DNA from: Proteobacteria bacterium ST_bin11
Lineage (GTDB): Bacteria > Pseudomonadota > Gammaproteobacteria > Methylococcales > Methylomonadaceae
DNA length: 64,000 bases
Reading direction: 5' to 3'
Assembly (NCBI GenBank): GCA_002083615.1
Contig: MSXO01000006.1
Span: 1 to 64,000 of the forward strand
Shown: positions 26,350 through 35,701 of the stretch, piece by piece
How positions within the stretch are numbered: the first letter of the stretch is position 1
Layout of the letters: each line of letters begins with the position of its first letter
Notes under the pieces: generated by a model
Databases searched by the model: none
What the model was told of the DNA's origin: nothing
The model's input: the letters and a program-made list of their open reading frames with translations, nothing else
Made by a program: the position numbers and the translations under genes

Positions 26350-26424
26350 AGGTGATAACCCAGCCGCCTATCTCCAAGGCCTGTGGCTTTCCGTCCCCGC
26401 CTCTCGACGGGTTTGGCTTTTACA
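26350..26424 (-). promoter_or_regulatory. Cyclic-di-GMP-I (GEMM-I) riboswitch upstream of the VPLPA gene
   Basis: Minus-strand RNA with AAAAGCCAAACC, a P2 hairpin CCCGTC/GGCGGG closed by a GAGA tetraloop, and GGGACGGAAAGCC. A P3 arm follows (CAGGCC with GGCGGCTG), then CTGGGTTATCACC closing P1 against GTGTAA. It has the same C21-G46 swap as the tpsA element, and G20, A47 and C92 are kept. The two elements share the core but differ in P2 and P3, so they are not a recent copy. It ends 36 bases before the ATG without a terminator hairpin. Confidence 0.9.
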
Positions 26425-26994
26425 CGCTTCCTAATTACTATCTAACACCAAGACGGTGCCGCTCTCCCCGCTACCATTTTGTAGAGATCCTTACCTACTC
26501 CCTAACCTCATCCATCGCTTACTCCCTCCGCATGTCATCCGTGTTCCTTTCAAACTCCATCGGGTCGATAGCCAAACCGCTTTAGGCCATCCTGTTTCTG
26601 AAGCAAATTATTCCAAACAAATTCGAGGATTTTGGTTACATGATTGTTACAGTTTGGTTAAATGTATTACACGCACTAACAAATTAACCCTGCCGACTCC
26701 TGCCGCAGCGCTTGACTTACGCGGTTTTTTACTGGCAGATGCCGGCTTTTTCACACACTCGTATAAGCCGGTAAAAACTGACTTAGCCCTTGTTTTGGCT
26801 GAGAATTTATTTGTCGGGTAGCTGCTGAGGCACATAGCGAGGGTTTTAGAGACCTAGCCGCAGCGACGAGATCACTACCAAAACTCAGCAGGGCCGATTC
26901 AATGCGGGCTGCAAACGGCAATCAGCTTGTGAGTTTTTGAAGCCAACTGCTAAAGTTAAAGATTAATTTTTTTGACTGGACGCCCCCTGGCACT
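26425..26994. other. Non-coding spacer, promoter region
   Basis: These 570 bases lie between the divergent VPLPA gene and the peptidase gene. Short open frames are present but have no Shine-Dalgarno site or recognisable product. An inverted repeat GCCGGCTT/AAGCCGGT lies near 26740-26772. Promoters for both directions are expected here, but no clear -35/-10 pair was chosen. Confidence 0.4.
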
Positions 26995-28137
26995 GTGCTT
27001 ATGCAAGAATCTCAATTACTCCTAAAGCGCCTCTATTCCGACTACACGCAGCAACTCGATATAAGCAGCTTGGCTAAGGCCTTGCAGGTTTGGTATCTGG
27101 ATTACCCGGCTCATCATTTCCTGCACCCTTGCGTGATCGATGGCAAACCTGCCTTAGTTTGCCGAGCCGGCTTAAGCCGAGAAGACAATCAGGCTTTCGC
27201 CGAACTGCAAGCCATCGCGCTGCATTACGGTATTTATTTAAAAGAAGACAGTCGGCAACGCGACGACGCCTCGCTGATCAACAACCGCCGGCGCAGTGTC
27301 GGTTTAGTGTTAAGTTTTTGCCTGAGTATGCTGGCTACCTCCAGGGTGGTCACGGCTCAGGACTTACAATCGGTGGGAAAGGTTTCGTCAATTGCCAGCC
27401 AACTTGCCGACCAGACTCATGGGATGCAAGCCAACCTATCAATAGATAGCAACGGGACCAAGGTGATTCGGATACGGCAATCGCAAGCGCCGTCAGCTGC
27501 CGAGGTATTGGCTGCCTACAGCCAAAAGCAAGCCACGCTGACCAGCGACAAAATCCAGATTGACAAGATCGCCGGCTTTTTGAGCACTGCCTACCAAGCA
27601 GAGCCGGGTGACCCTGCCCATATTGCCGACGACCTTGCCACCATCGCCGACTATTACGCGCACTACCCCCAAGTAATCGATTTACTGAGCGAACTCAGCG
27701 GCCACAAATTGGTATTAAAGTACCGGCAGAACACCTGGCAAGCGCAAGCCTGGGGCAGCCAGTTTACAGTGGATAGTGTGACGATTTACTTTGACACCCG
27801 CTTGGGCGCGCAATTGCTGAACGATCCGGGTTGCGACAGTTCGCCCGCTTGCAGTATCTCGCCCGCCGATGCCTTATTACATGAATTGCTGCATGCCAAA
27901 TTGATGCTGCTGGATAGCCAACATTTTATCGACGGCGGCGGTATGGCCCAAACCCTGTACCCGTTCGAGCACGAACGCGAAGTGATCAATCACGAAAACC
28001 GCTTATATCAGGACATGAACCAGTTGGATGGTCGTGCTCGTCCGTTGAGGCACAGACATAGCGGCGAGTTACTGCAAGTCTCGTGCCCGGCCTGCAATCC
28101 AACAAAGCAAGTTGCGTCAAGTGATCCAAATCTGTAA
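26995..28137 (+). CDS. Membrane-anchored zinc peptidase-like protein (M91-like HExxH)
   Basis: The 380-residue product has an N-terminal soluble domain (1-98) of unknown family, then a basic patch NNRRR and one TM (about 101-121, VGLVLSFCLSMLATS). The C-terminal domain carries HELLH at 296-300 followed by Ala. Downstream are EHEREVINHEN (about 325-335) and RHRHSG (352-357). The order HELxHA, then acidic residue, then ExN...R resembles the M91 (NleD-like) zincins, though overall identity is not judged. The tail ends with CPAC. The topology suggests a catalytic domain outside the cytoplasm. Start may be GTG 26995 or ATG 27001; no good ribosome site is seen for either. An EF-hand protein follows 57 bases downstream. 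Confidence 0.6.
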   Translation: MLMQESQLLLKRLYSDYTQQLDISSLAKALQVWYLDYPAHHFLHPCVIDGKPALVCRAGLSREDNQAFAELQAIALHYGIYLKEDSRQRDDASLINNRRRSVGLVLSFCLSMLATSRVVTAQDLQSVGKVSSIASQLADQTHGMQANLSIDSNGTKVIRIRQSQAPSAAEVLAAYSQKQATLTSDKIQIDKIAGFLSTAYQAEPGDPAHIADDLATIADYYAHYPQVIDLLSELSGHKLVLKYRQNTWQAQAWGSQFTVDSVTIYFDTRLGAQLLNDPGCDSSPACSISPADALLHELLHAKLMLLDSQHFIDGGGMAQTLYPFEHEREVINHENRLYQDMNQLDGRARPLRHRHSGELLQVSCPACNPTKQVASSDPNL

Positions 28138-28194
28138 AACTAGCGAAATTTCGTGATAGACATAACAAAAACCACTCAACACAGGAGACTTACA

Positions 28195-30450
28195 ATGACG
28201 CCCCTATCTAGCCGAAATGCTGCCGAAAAATGGCGATTTGCCCGACTAGGCGGTTTCGATCAGGTTGAATTGCAGCGCGGTAGCGATGTAATCGGACTGC
28301 CGGAACTGGATCAGAAATTATGGGCGGCGTTGAGTTGTCCGACGCATGGTTTGTTCTTCAACAAACAAACCCTGGCGCTGTTGGATACTGATAACGATGG
28401 TCGGATTAGAGCCAACGAGGTAATCGAGGCCGTGCGCTGGGTCAGTAAAGTACTGAAAAACCCGGCCGATTTGATGCAAAAGAACGCGACCCTGCCGCTG
28501 GCGGCGATCAATACGCAAGACCCAGAAGGTCAGCAACTCCTGACGTCAGCCGTCGAGATCTTAAAAAATCTGGGCAAAGCGGATGCCGCCGAAATCACCG
28601 TCGACGATTTGGCCGATATGACCAAGATCTTCGCCAACACCCAATTCAACGGCGACGGCATAATTCCAGTTAAAGCCGCCAGCGACGACGCCGGCCAGCA
28701 AGCTATCACGGACATCATCGCCTGCTTGGGCGAGATTGAGGATCGTTGCGGCGAACCGGGCATTAATCTGGAAAAAATCGAGCAATTTTTTAAGGATGCC
28801 GGCGCTTACTTCGATTGGTGGCAACAGAGCGACGCCGAAGCCGTGCGGATTCGTAATCAAATCGCCGACACAGAAGCGGCAGCCGCGTTGCTGGCCGAAA
28901 TAAAGCCCAAAGTCGACGACTTTTTTACTCGCTGTCAACTGGCGGAGTTTGACGATGGCGCGGCCACCTTACTCAATCCGGCGGACAGCCGTTACGAAGA
29001 GCTGGCCGGCATCGACTTATCGGCAAGCAATGCAGAGCTGGCTAAATTGCCGCTGGCCGCTATCGTCGCCGGCGCGAGCCTGCCACTAAATGCCGGATTG
29101 AACCCGGCTTGGCGGGCAGCAGTAGATCAGTTAAAAACCCTGGTGCTAGGCCCATTGCTGGGCGTAGCGGACAGCTTATCCTATGCGCAATGGCAAAGCG
29201 TGGTCGGCCAGTTTGCTGATTATCAAGCTTGGCTACAGAAAAAGCCGGCCAATGCCGTCGAAGGCTTAGGCCTGGAGCGCATCAAAACCCTATTGCAAAG
29301 CGATGCACAAGCTAAATTGACCGGCTTGATTGAACAGGATATGGCATTGGAACCGCAAGCCACCGCCATCGACTCGGTCGTGCGCTTGCTGCATTACTAC
29401 CGTGACCTTTACACCTTATTAAATAACTTCGTGTCGTTTCGCGATTTTTACAGTGCCGAGCCGCACGCTATTTTCCAGGCCGGTACCTTATATCTGGACG
29501 GCAGAAGCTGTCAGTTGTGTGTAAAAGTGGATGACGTGGACAGCCACAGCAAACTGGCGGAACTGAGCAAAATCTTTCTGGCCTACTGTATATGCCGTCG
29601 ACAAGGCAGTAACGAAACACTGACCATCGCCGCCGCCGTTACCGGCGGCGACAGCGACAATTTGCGCGTCGGCCGCAACGGCGTGTTTTATGACCGCAAC
29701 GGCCTGGATTGGGACGCGACCATTGTCAAAATCATCGAAAACCCGATCAGTATTAGAGAAGCATTCTGGTCGCCGTACAAACGCGTCGCGCGAATGATTA
29801 ACGAACAAATGGAAAAAAGCGCAGCGGCCCGCGACAAGGCGGCTAACGCCAATGCCTTTAAAGGTGTATCCGAAGCCGGCGCCAATGCCGGACAAGGCAA
29901 GGAGCCGCCGGCACCCTTCGATGTCGGTAAATTTGCCGGTATTTTCGCTGCCATCGGTTTGGCAATTGGCGCGATCGGTACCGCACTGGCCGCCGTGATG
30001 AGCAGCTTCATGGGCTTAGTTTGGTGGCAAATGCCGCTGGCCATCATCGGTGTGATGCTGGCGATTTCCGGCCCCTCCATGTTTATCGCTTATTTGAAAC
30101 TGCGCCAACGCAATCTGGCGCCGGTACTGGATGCTTGTGGTTGGGCGGTGAATGCCAAGGCCTTTATCAACATCCCGTTCGGCCGCTTGTTGACCGGCGT
30201 CGCCAAATTACCGCAAGACGCGGAAATGCAAATGGTCGATCCGTTCGGCGAAAAGAAAAGCCATTGGAAAAGCTATGTGTTTTTGCTGATCCTGCTAGCC
30301 GGCGCGGCCTACGCCTGGCAAAAAGGCTATATCGGGCCTCAGCAAGAACCGGACAAAGCTGCTCAAGTTGAGGAAAAAGCGGCACCTGCTGCAGGCGAAG
30401 CACCTGCTGCAGCGGCTGCACCCGCGAAACCTGCAGAAGCCGCTAAGTAA
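28195..30450 (+). CDS. EF-hand membrane protein of unknown function
   Basis: The 751-residue product starts at ATG 28195, with AGGAG eight bases upstream. One canonical calcium-binding EF loop is present at 64-75 (DTDNDGRIRANE). The middle 100-560 is mostly helical without a known domain. Then come hydrophobic segments at about 585-610 and 620-645 (AGIFAAIGLAIGAIGTAL, MPLAIIGVMLAISGPS), a further TM near 700-718, and an Ala/Pro/Lys-rich tail (EEKAAPAAGEAPAAAAAP). Similar conserved hypotheticals occur in other Proteobacteria. A calcium-responsive membrane scaffold is only a guess. It is probably co-transcribed with the HELLH peptidase gene. Confidence 0.65.
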   Translation: MTPLSSRNAAEKWRFARLGGFDQVELQRGSDVIGLPELDQKLWAALSCPTHGLFFNKQTLALLDTDNDGRIRANEVIEAVRWVSKVLKNPADLMQKNATLPLAAINTQDPEGQQLLTSAVEILKNLGKADAAEITVDDLADMTKIFANTQFNGDGIIPVKAASDDAGQQAITDIIACLGEIEDRCGEPGINLEKIEQFFKDAGAYFDWWQQSDAEAVRIRNQIADTEAAAALLAEIKPKVDDFFTRCQLAEFDDGAATLLNPADSRYEELAGIDLSASNAELAKLPLAAIVAGASLPLNAGLNPAWRAAVDQLKTLVLGPLLGVADSLSYAQWQSVVGQFADYQAWLQKKPANAVEGLGLERIKTLLQSDAQAKLTGLIEQDMALEPQATAIDSVVRLLHYYRDLYTLLNNFVSFRDFYSAEPHAIFQAGTLYLDGRSCQLCVKVDDVDSHSKLAELSKIFLAYCICRRQGSNETLTIAAAVTGGDSDNLRVGRNGVFYDRNGLDWDATIVKIIENPISIREAFWSPYKRVARMINEQMEKSAAARDKAANANAFKGVSEAGANAGQGKEPPAPFDVGKFAGIFAAIGLAIGAIGTALAAVMSSFMGLVWWQMPLAIIGVMLAISGPSMFIAYLKLRQRNLAPVLDACGWAVNAKAFINIPFGRLLTGVAKLPQDAEMQMVDPFGEKKSHWKSYVFLLILLAGAAYAWQKGYIGPQQEPDKAAQVEEKAAPAAGEAPAAAAAPAKPAEAAK

Positions 30451-30474
30451 TCATTTGATTGTAACAAGGCCGGA

Positions 30475-30510
30475 GCGGGAGCAATTACGTTAGCATGTCA
30501 TTGCTCCCGC
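30475..30510 (+). terminator. Terminator after the EF-hand gene
   Basis: A perfect 11-bp stem GCGGGAGCAAT/ATTGCTCCCGC with a 14-base loop lies 25 bases past the stop. No T run follows directly (CCCAGCAATTTT), so efficiency is uncertain. Confidence 0.65.
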
Positions 30511-30919
30511 CCCAGCAATTTTAGAGATGGAGCATGACTAAGCGAAGCGCATCTAGCCGATTATTTTGTAGGCTTTTTGCGGCAGCATTCGCTGTCTTAG
30601 GAAGGCAAACCAGACCTAGAAACCAATCGTGAATTAACCACGGTTCAGTAACATTCCATCTAAACCCTCTGCAAGCCCCGCAGAGGGGGATTCGGCAGTT
30701 TAGTTAGAATGTTTGGCCCTTCGTCACCTCGCTTTGTGACGACCAACTTCACTGATTCGAAAATCAACTCGAAGAGCAAGTACCCTTAGCGTCTCGCCCG
30801 CACTTCCTTTGACAGCCCGTTTTTATGATCGGCATTACCATACGGATACACTCAGAAAGCATCGGACCACGCCAATCCATTTAGGCTAGTCGGCGCGGCG
30901 AACGTCAAAAGGCATAAAA
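30511..30919. other. Non-coding spacer between convergent genes
   Basis: No supported gene is seen. One perfect 8-bp hairpin, CCCTCTGC/GCAGAGGG with an AAGCCCC loop, lies at 30665-30687 and could be a second terminator or a small repeat. Confidence 0.4.
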
Positions 30920-30947
30920 AAGCCGCCGGCAAGTGTGACGGCGGCTT
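30920..30947 (-). terminator. Intrinsic terminator of the TonB receptor gene
   Basis: The stem AAGCCGCC/GGCGGCTT has a 12-base loop. On the minus strand it is followed by TTTTTT. It lies 53 bases downstream of the receptor stop. Confidence 0.85.
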
Positions 30948-31000
30948 AATTTAAAAGATTAGCGAAATGTCATTCTTGACATCTATCCCGAAAACATCCG

Positions 31001-33189
31001 CTAAAAGGTCCACTTAAAGCCACCCATCATCTGAAAGCCTTGACCCGGCTGAATGCCGTCAATGCGGCTAGCAATAAACTTTTTGTCGCTCAGGTTGTAG
31101 CCGTTCATGAACACATTGAAGCTCTTGTTGACTTTGTAGTTGGCAGACGCATTAAACAAGGTATAGCCGGCAATGATACCCCGCTGTCCGTCGGCGGTTT
31201 CTCCGCGCGTATTTTCGTTGTCCGAAAACTGCTGAGCGATGCCTTGCACACCGAAGCGGATATCCAAGCCCCAGGGCGTTTCAAATCCGATATTAGCGTT
31301 GACTAAGTGTTCCGGCGCATAGGCTAGGCGGTTGCCTTTCAAGATGTCCGCAGTCGGAACAGTGCTATCGAAATAAGCATCGGTATAGGTGTAAGACGTG
31401 GTCAGGTAGTAATTGTATTTAGTCCCGAACAATTCATCCGAATCCAAGCGCAGACCGGTTTCCATACCTTGATGCACGCTATTGCCGGCATTGATCCATC
31501 TGTCATCGTCGACCAAAATTTCGTTGACGATTTGATCTTCAAAGTCGATGCGGAAGTAAGTCAATTCCGCCTTGATGCCTGGGATGGGCGTTGTTCTGAT
31601 TCCCGCTTCGTAATTCAAGCTCATCTCGGGATTCACCTGATTTAGAACGCCGGTGTTAGACAACACGTCATCGATACGCGCGGGTGCAAAGCCGCGATGA
31701 ATACCCGCAAACAGTGTCACATTATCGATCCCGTTATAGGTGGCGCCGATGCCGGGCAGGGCTTCAGTCCGGACATAGGATTCGGAAGCACCGCTGATAT
31801 GGTTGATATTATCCTGCTCATAATGCTCGATACGAATCCCAGGCGTTACTGTGAAATTACCCAGGAACAAACGGTTCTGACCGAAAAACGACATTGCCCG
31901 GGTATCAAGCGAGTTGTTTTGATGACGGTTACGGCCTCTATTATTGATGGTGCCACGGGTCTGATCTCTTACACCGGCATTGCCGACGTAACGCTCGCGG
32001 TCCGCCCATTCGAAATGGCCGCGCACACCTAAAGTGGCTTCACTTTTTACACCAAAAGCGTTGTGTAGGAAGGTCAGCTTGGGTTCGATACCGAATACCC
32101 GGTAGGTTCTCGGACGCTGTTCGTTACCACATAATGAAGCGTTTTCCAGATTGTCCCGATCGATACCGCTGGCACAATTGTTGAGTTCTGAAGAGTCATT
32201 CGCCTGCCTTACCGACTCCCTGAACATGTAATTGCCGTAAATATTGGTGCTGAACGTCATCTTATCGGATATATCGAATTCATAAAGCGCCTGTCCCGCA
32301 TAGCGGCGCACTTCAAAAGTATCGTTCAACAAGAAATTGGTACGTCGATTTTGTCGGAACATTTCGCTGGTCAAACCCGCTTCACCCATGTTGGCAAACT
32401 CATGAGTCAAAATGCCCTTCAGCATCAAGCTTTGGCGGTCATCAATTTTTATCAGTGACTTTAAAGCCAAATCGTCAACTTCTTGATGCTGACCGTTACG
32501 ATTGCCCCCGGATTCCTGGCGGATATAGTCCGCAGACAGGCCGACGTTATTTGCAGTACCACCTAAACGCAGATGGGTATCGTAATAACCGTTGTTGCCG
32601 CCGGCACCGGAAAGCGATCCACCGAATTCCTTGGGAATGGATGGGCTGACAAAGTTGATTGCCCCGCCAACCGTTTGCGGACCGTACATAAATTGGCCGG
32701 AGCCTTTCAGCACCTCGATGCGTTCGATCCGTTTATTGGATGGCATATAGTGATTACTTGGGTCGCCATAGGGCGCCAACTGAATCGGAGCACCGTCTTC
32801 CAATAACTGCGTGCGAGCAGAACGTCTGGGGTCAAGCCCGCGGATACCAATGTTAATTCGTCGACCCAGGGCATCTTCGTCGACGATGTGAATACCCGGT
32901 ACGGTTCGTAATGCATCCTTGTTTGACATGGGCCTTGCCGCTCCAGTGTCACGGGGTCGATGACAAAGGCTGAACCCGGAATATGATCCAGATGATTTTG
33001 CGACTGCCCGATAATCTCCAGGCTAGGTAATTCCAGGGCAGCTTTATCTTCCCCGATACCGGCGGCATTGGCATTAGCACTGATCAACGCAAGACTAGCC
33101 AAACTTAAACACATTGAAAACTGCGTTAGTGAAAACGGTTTTAAAACAGCATTTATAGCTATTTTTTGCTTAGCGTGACCAGACATCAT
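31001..33189 (-). pseudogene. FecA-like TonB-dependent receptor, frameshifted
   Basis: Outer-membrane receptor of the FecA (ferric citrate-like) group, split by one frameshift. The first frame (33189 to about 32935) gives a signal region and the start of the plug, SLEIIGQSQNHLDHIPGS...VTLERQG. The second frame (about 32935 to 31001) continues MSNKDALRTVPGIHIVDEDA, the rest of the plug (NIGIRGLDPRRSARTQLLEDG) and a full 22-strand barrel ending in Phe (GGFKWTF). One base appears to be missing near 32935 after ERQG. The 642-residue fragment alone would lack a signal peptide and part of the plug. The rest shows no other damage, so the lesion is recent, a sequencing error, or phase variation, although no long homopolymer is present. 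The ligand is probably an iron chelate, by family. Confidence 0.8.
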
Positions 33190-33532
33190 TTTTCCGAAAA
33201 CAGGCGATTTAATAAATCACTTATTCTATATGACCGATCGCGCAAACCAGATAGGAAAAATTCCTGAATATATTTAACAATAACTGGGGAGCCTATCAGC
33301 CATTAGTTTCAGTGACTTGGTAGACAAGGGTGACTGGCCGCCCGCAAATACCCAGCCATTCAAATCTAAACCATTAGTTTAATGTTCTAAAAAACAGGTT
33401 TTTATTCTTACCAGGGCGCAATCACAGTGGGTACAAAAAATAGTTTTCAGCGTTTTAACAAGGCTCTCAACACAAGCAGTGTGGCGATAATCAGTATTTG
33501 TCTCCCCGACCGGTTCCTTTCCCTTGCACACC
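33190..33532. other. Spacer upstream of the TonB receptor
   Basis: These 343 AT-rich bases lie between the ppk2 stop and the receptor start. An AATAAgTGAtTTATT-type imperfect palindrome lies near 33211-33225, but it is not a convincing Fur box. No hairpin with a T run was found for ppk2. Confidence 0.3.
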
Positions 33533-34315
33533 TCACGGCGCAATCATGCCATTATGCAAATAGCTTTCTTCGTAATTAAACACGATATTCGCATCCGGCA
33601 AGACCAGCGCTTCGTCCTTTCCCTTGTAATGCAAACGGAACAATAAATCCTTGATGATGTTGATCCGGGCGGATTGTTTATCGTCCGATCTGACGATGGT
33701 CCAGGGCGCCGATAAATGGTGGGTTCTGGCGAACATGATATTGCGGGCTTCGCTGTATTGCTGCCAGTGTTTCTGGGCTTCCTTGTCGATGGGGCTGATT
33801 TTCCATTGTTTTAAAGGATCTTTTTGGCGTTGCTTTAAGCGTTCTTTCTGCTCGGCTTTGCTAATGTCCAGATAGTATTTCAGTAACTTGATGCCGGAGC
33901 GCACCAGGAGTTGTTCGTAATGGGCGACGGTTTCGATGAACTCGTGATATTCGTCATCGTTGCAAAAGCCCATCACCCGCTCTACGCCTGCACGGTTATA
34001 CCAACTGCGATTGAACAACACCATTTCCTGTGCAGCCGGCAAATGTTGGGTGTAGCGCTGAAAATACCAGGTACTCAGGTCACGGTCGGACGGTTTGCCC
34101 AGCGCCACCACCCTAACTTCTCTGGGGCTAAGGTGCTGAATGATGCGCTTTATGGTGCCATCCTTACCTCCTGCATCACGGCCTTCCAGAATAATCAGAA
34201 TTTTGTCGCCATGCTTGATGATGTGATTCTGCAGCTTGACTAATTCCACCTGCAATTGCTGCAAGGTGTCTTTGTAGACTTGCTTATCGGCTTTTGGGGG
34301 GTGTTTTTTGCTCAT
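33533..34315 (-). CDS. ppk2: Polyphosphate kinase 2 (PPK2)
   Basis: Transfers phosphate between polyphosphate and nucleotides in the cytoplasm; class I enzymes favour making NTP from NDP. The 260-residue product has the PPK2 motifs: Walker A EGRDAGGKDGTIKR (about 43-56), the FNRSWYNRAGVERVMGF segment (about 100-116), and the lid region (KWKISPIDKEA-type). Single-domain length matches class I or III. Start ATG 34315 has AGGTAAAT directly upstream; a longer reading from 34378 overlaps the preceding stop. It directly follows the HD-GYP-like regulator and the hemerythrin kinase, an apparent three-gene operon that may tie redox or oxygen sensing to energy storage. The class assignment is tentative. 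Confidence 0.9.
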   Translation of the reverse strand: MSKKHPPKADKQVYKDTLQQLQVELVKLQNHIIKHGDKILIILEGRDAGGKDGTIKRIIQHLSPREVRVVALGKPSDRDLSTWYFQRYTQHLPAAQEMVLFNRSWYNRAGVERVMGFCNDDEYHEFIETVAHYEQLLVRSGIKLLKYYLDISKAEQKERLKQRQKDPLKQWKISPIDKEAQKHWQQYSEARNIMFARTHHLSAPWTIVRSDDKQSARINIIKDLLFRLHYKGKDEALVLPDANIVFNYEESYLHNGMIAP

Positions 34316-34358
34316 ATTTACCTGCCTGTCTAAAAGGGTTTCCACGCTACCGGCCAAT

Positions 34359-35678
34359 TCAACTGCTTTGTTGACCACTGCCCATTCTTACCCGCAAAAT
34401 CAGGTTTTTCTTGTGCTTCCTGAGTTCAAGAATGTCCTCGACGTTTTTTTCGTTGAGAATCTGATTCTTTAAATACAACACGTCATTACAAATAATCTCG
34501 GTGGCTTCCATGCCGGGTTGCAACTGGGTCCAGGAAATTTCGATAATCGGTCGTTCGTCGACAGTTTCCGATTCGGCGAGCAGCGCCAGGAAGGTATCGA
34601 CCACCAGCGGATCGTAGTCTTTGGCTTTTTTACTCAGCAGGCGCACTTTCACTTGCTCGGTCGTCATCGCCGCGCCAGTAATCGAGCCGTCCAGATAATT
34701 GATATAGTCGCGCACCAGCGTCAGGATCCTCGCACCCAAGGGTATCTCCAGACCAACCCAACCCAACGGCTGACCGGAACCGTCGAAATGTTCGTATTGC
34801 GCGGCGATTAGTTCGGCGGCGTTATGCAAGGGTTCCAGGCCTTTTAATAGCGATTGCCCTTCCAGCGCATGGTTTAAATAACGTTTACGTTGCTGGCTGT
34901 TCATGCTCAATAAGCACTGCGTCAGCAAACTGTCCGGCAAACTCATTTTGCCGATTTGCAGCAATAGGCCGGCATAAACCAAGTCTTTCAGGGCGGCGGC
35001 ATCCATCCCCAATCGCCGTCCGACTTCTCTGGCGTTCTCCGCAACATATTTGGCATGCCCGCTTTTGATACCCGGCCGCATTTCGATGGTTTTCGCGAAC
35101 ACCTTAACCGAATCGGCATACTGCTTTTTCAAGGCATCGTGGGCTTGATCGATCATCTGCAAGGACTTTCGTAGCTGTTCGGTGCGTTTTTCGACCTTTT
35201 CCTCCAATCCGGCATTCAGTTCCTTCAACTGCTGATTTTGCCGGTTGATAATTTCAAACAGTTGCCGGCGCTCGTCGCGCAAACGCTTTTGTACCAGCGC
35301 GTTGTTCACCAGAATTTTTAACTCGTTGTCTTCCCAAGGCTTGCTGCAATAACTGTAGATTTTGCCTTTGTTGACGGCGGCAATAGTCGATTCAATATCG
35401 GCATAGCCGGTCAATAAAATCCGCACGCACTCCGGCCAGCGTTCGGCGGCCCTAGTCAGAAACTCCGCACCATCCATCTGCGGCATGCGCATGTCGGAGA
35501 TAATCAGATCGATAGGATGCTGCTGCAGAATTTCCAGGCCGTCGGCGCCGCCCTCCGCCATAAATACCTGATATTCCGCACCACGAAACAAGCGTCGCAG
35601 CGCCTTTAACACATTGGGCTCATCATCGACGAATAACAAATTGGCAATGGCGGGGGTGTCTTGAGAAGGCTCGGTCAT
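34359..35678 (-). CDS. Response regulator with degenerate HD-GYP output
   Basis: The 439-residue product has an N-terminal receiver (about 12-125) with acidic pair DDE (18-20), phospho-acceptor Asp62 in SDMRMPQMDG, and the conserved Lys in CSKPW. A coiled coil (about 130-180) leads to an HD-GYP-like domain (about 185-350). Where active RpfG-type enzymes have HDIGK, this protein reads LLQIGK, so both metal-binding His and Asp are replaced. Where they have DGSGYP it reads DGSGQP. It probably cannot hydrolyse c-di-GMP and may instead bind it or a partner. It lies 23 bases downstream of the hemerythrin kinase, its likely phosphodonor, and just before ppk2. Confidence 0.85.
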   Translation of the reverse strand: MTEPSQDTPAIANLLFVDDEPNVLKALRRLFRGAEYQVFMAEGGADGLEILQQHPIDLIISDMRMPQMDGAEFLTRAAERWPECVRILLTGYADIESTIAAVNKGKIYSYCSKPWEDNELKILVNNALVQKRLRDERRQLFEIINRQNQQLKELNAGLEEKVEKRTEQLRKSLQMIDQAHDALKKQYADSVKVFAKTIEMRPGIKSGHAKYVAENAREVGRRLGMDAAALKDLVYAGLLLQIGKMSLPDSLLTQCLLSMNSQQRKRYLNHALEGQSLLKGLEPLHNAAELIAAQYEHFDGSGQPLGWVGLEIPLGARILTLVRDYINYLDGSITGAAMTTEQVKVRLLSKKAKDYDPLVVDTFLALLAESETVDERPIIEISWTQLQPGMEATEIICNDVLYLKNQILNEKNVEDILELRKHKKNLILRVRMGSGQQSS

Positions 35679-35701
35679 GGCGCGGCTGCGATAATTATCA
35701 A

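Noticed and set aside
26456..26821. 121-codon plus-strand open frame in the spacer before the peptidase gene
   Set aside because: No ribosome site, atypical composition and no recognisable domain; read as non-coding.
33205..33235. AT-rich dyad upstream of the TonB receptor as a Fur box
   Set aside because: It matches the Fur consensus poorly and the dyad is imperfect.
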